Positions 5,555 through 6,112 of a stretch of DNA of 6,112 bases are shown here, piece by piece. The DNA lies in the NCBI GenBank assembly GCA_012512605.1, contig JAAZDX010000098.1, forward strand, positions 1 to 6,112, in the 5' to 3' direction. The stretch comes from Bacillota bacterium (lineage in GTDB: Bacteria > Bacillota > UBA4882 > UBA10575). A program made the translations under genes and the position numbers. Numbering within the stretch: the first letter of the stretch is position 1; every line of letters begins with the position of its first letter. The notes under the pieces were generated by a model that saw nothing but the letters and a program-made list of their open reading frames with translations, was not told the DNA's origin and ran no database searches.

Positions 5555-6112
5555 GGCCGCCCCCGTCGCCGTAGCAAACTCGGCATTGGGTGGAATATGA
5601 AATTCCACCTGGTACATGCGGTGTAACATCGCGAAGATGGCCTGGGCTTGAGGGACAGTGGTCAAATTCCCGGTTAAGACCACGTCCTGCGTATTATGGA
5701 TCCGGGTGGCAAAGACTGCCAACATCCCAATGGTCTGGAAGACCAGGTTAATAATGCCTAGCGCAATATCGGCCTTTGACGCCAGATCACTAATCTTCCC
5801 AAAGTTGGCAGCAGTGGTCTCCGGCGGCAAGCCAACGATCTGGTCCTGGGTAATATCGCCGATGTTCAGATCGATATGCGCCAGATTCCCCCCTTCCGCC
5901 ATGGCGAGGAAGTCGTCAAAATGCCGCACGTTCAGCATTTTATTGGATAGGCCCAAAAGGGTCCCGCCACCGACCCCGGTCCCGCCCATATGGATCTCCC
6001 CCTGTTCATCGGCCATGATATAGGCGGTGCCGGTTCCCATGCTCACGACGATCGCCCGCGACAAAGTACTCAGGAACAACCCGCCTTTCCCGATGGCCCG
6101 AAACTCATCCAC
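5522..6112 (-). CDS. coaW: Type II pantothenate kinase, C-terminal 196 residues (N-terminus outside window)
   Basis: The frame is open to the right edge; the GTG at the edge is an internal codon, not a start. The visible part has the type II PanK (ASKHA fold) landmarks SMGTGTA (24-30), GGTGVGGGT (43-51), TTAANFGK (99-106) and LTGN (146-149). E3 in DEF aligns with what I recall as the catalytic Glu70 of Staphylococcus aureus CoaW, so about 65-70 N-terminal residues, including the first nucleotide-binding loop, are missing. The enzyme phosphorylates pantothenate, the first step of CoA synthesis, in the cytosol. Type II enzymes are sparse in bacteria compared with types I and III, and the S. aureus form is not inhibited by CoA. 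Its last 11 codons overlap the 3' end of the PHP gene on the opposite strand. No terminator is visible for either gene. Confidence 0.92.
   Translation of the reverse strand: MDEFRAIGKGGLFLSTLSRAIVVSMGTGTAYIMADEQGEIHMGGTGVGGGTLLGLSNKMLNVRHFDDFLAMAEGGNLAHIDLNIGDITQDQIVGLPPETTAANFGKISDLASKADIALGIINLVFQTIGMLAVFATRIHNTQDVVLTGNLTTVPQAQAIFAMLHRMYQVEFHIPPNAEFATATGAALSLPTAGNRL

Overview
The window looks like ordinary chromosomal sequence from a Bacillota (Firmicutes) bacterium, probably of the clostridial side, with roughly balanced G+C. Supporting signs are the strong Shine-Dalgarno sites (GGAGG type), a near-consensus housekeeping promoter (TTGACA, 17 bp, TATATT), a Bacillus-like RecQ with an HRDC domain, and a type II pantothenate kinase of the Staphylococcus/eukaryote class. 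I see no mobile element, CRISPR array, tRNA or rRNA. The genus cannot be assigned by reading alone.

Layout. Bases 1-147 hold the first 49 codons of a glyceraldehyde-3-phosphate dehydrogenase gene (gap, minus strand, running off the left edge). Its 204-bp upstream region carries a plausible promoter, a perfect 20-bp palindrome in the expected 5' leader and a perfect 14-bp AT-rich palindrome upstream of the -35. Next, also on the minus strand and read right to left, come recQ (about 4540-2768), an XRE-cupin regulator (2689-2135) and a medium-chain-type acyl-CoA synthetase (2007-352). The regulator and synthetase probably form a functional pair; recQ may be cotranscribed with them or simply lie upstream. 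A plus-strand PHP-domain phosphoesterase (4703-5554) diverges from recQ and has a clear promoter beside the recQ start. It converges on a type II pantothenate kinase gene (coaW, minus strand, N-terminus beyond the right edge), and the two coding regions overlap tail to tail by 33 bp.

How the genes relate. There is no single pathway. The synthetase consumes CoA and coaW starts CoA synthesis, gap is central glycolysis, recQ is DNA repair, and the PHP protein probably acts in nucleotide or RNA turnover. The only tight functional unit is the XRE-cupin/acyl-CoA synthetase pair.

Most notable points: (1) recQ appears to start at an AUU codon, with a 7-nt Shine-Dalgarno match at ideal spacing and no credible ATG/GTG/TTG start; (2) a perfect 20-bp palindrome lies in the gap leader; (3) a well-placed Shine-Dalgarno and 12-codon open frame lie just upstream of the acyl-CoA synthetase; (4) the divergent recQ/PHP promoters may share one -35 element. 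I found no convincing undescribed multi-gene system.
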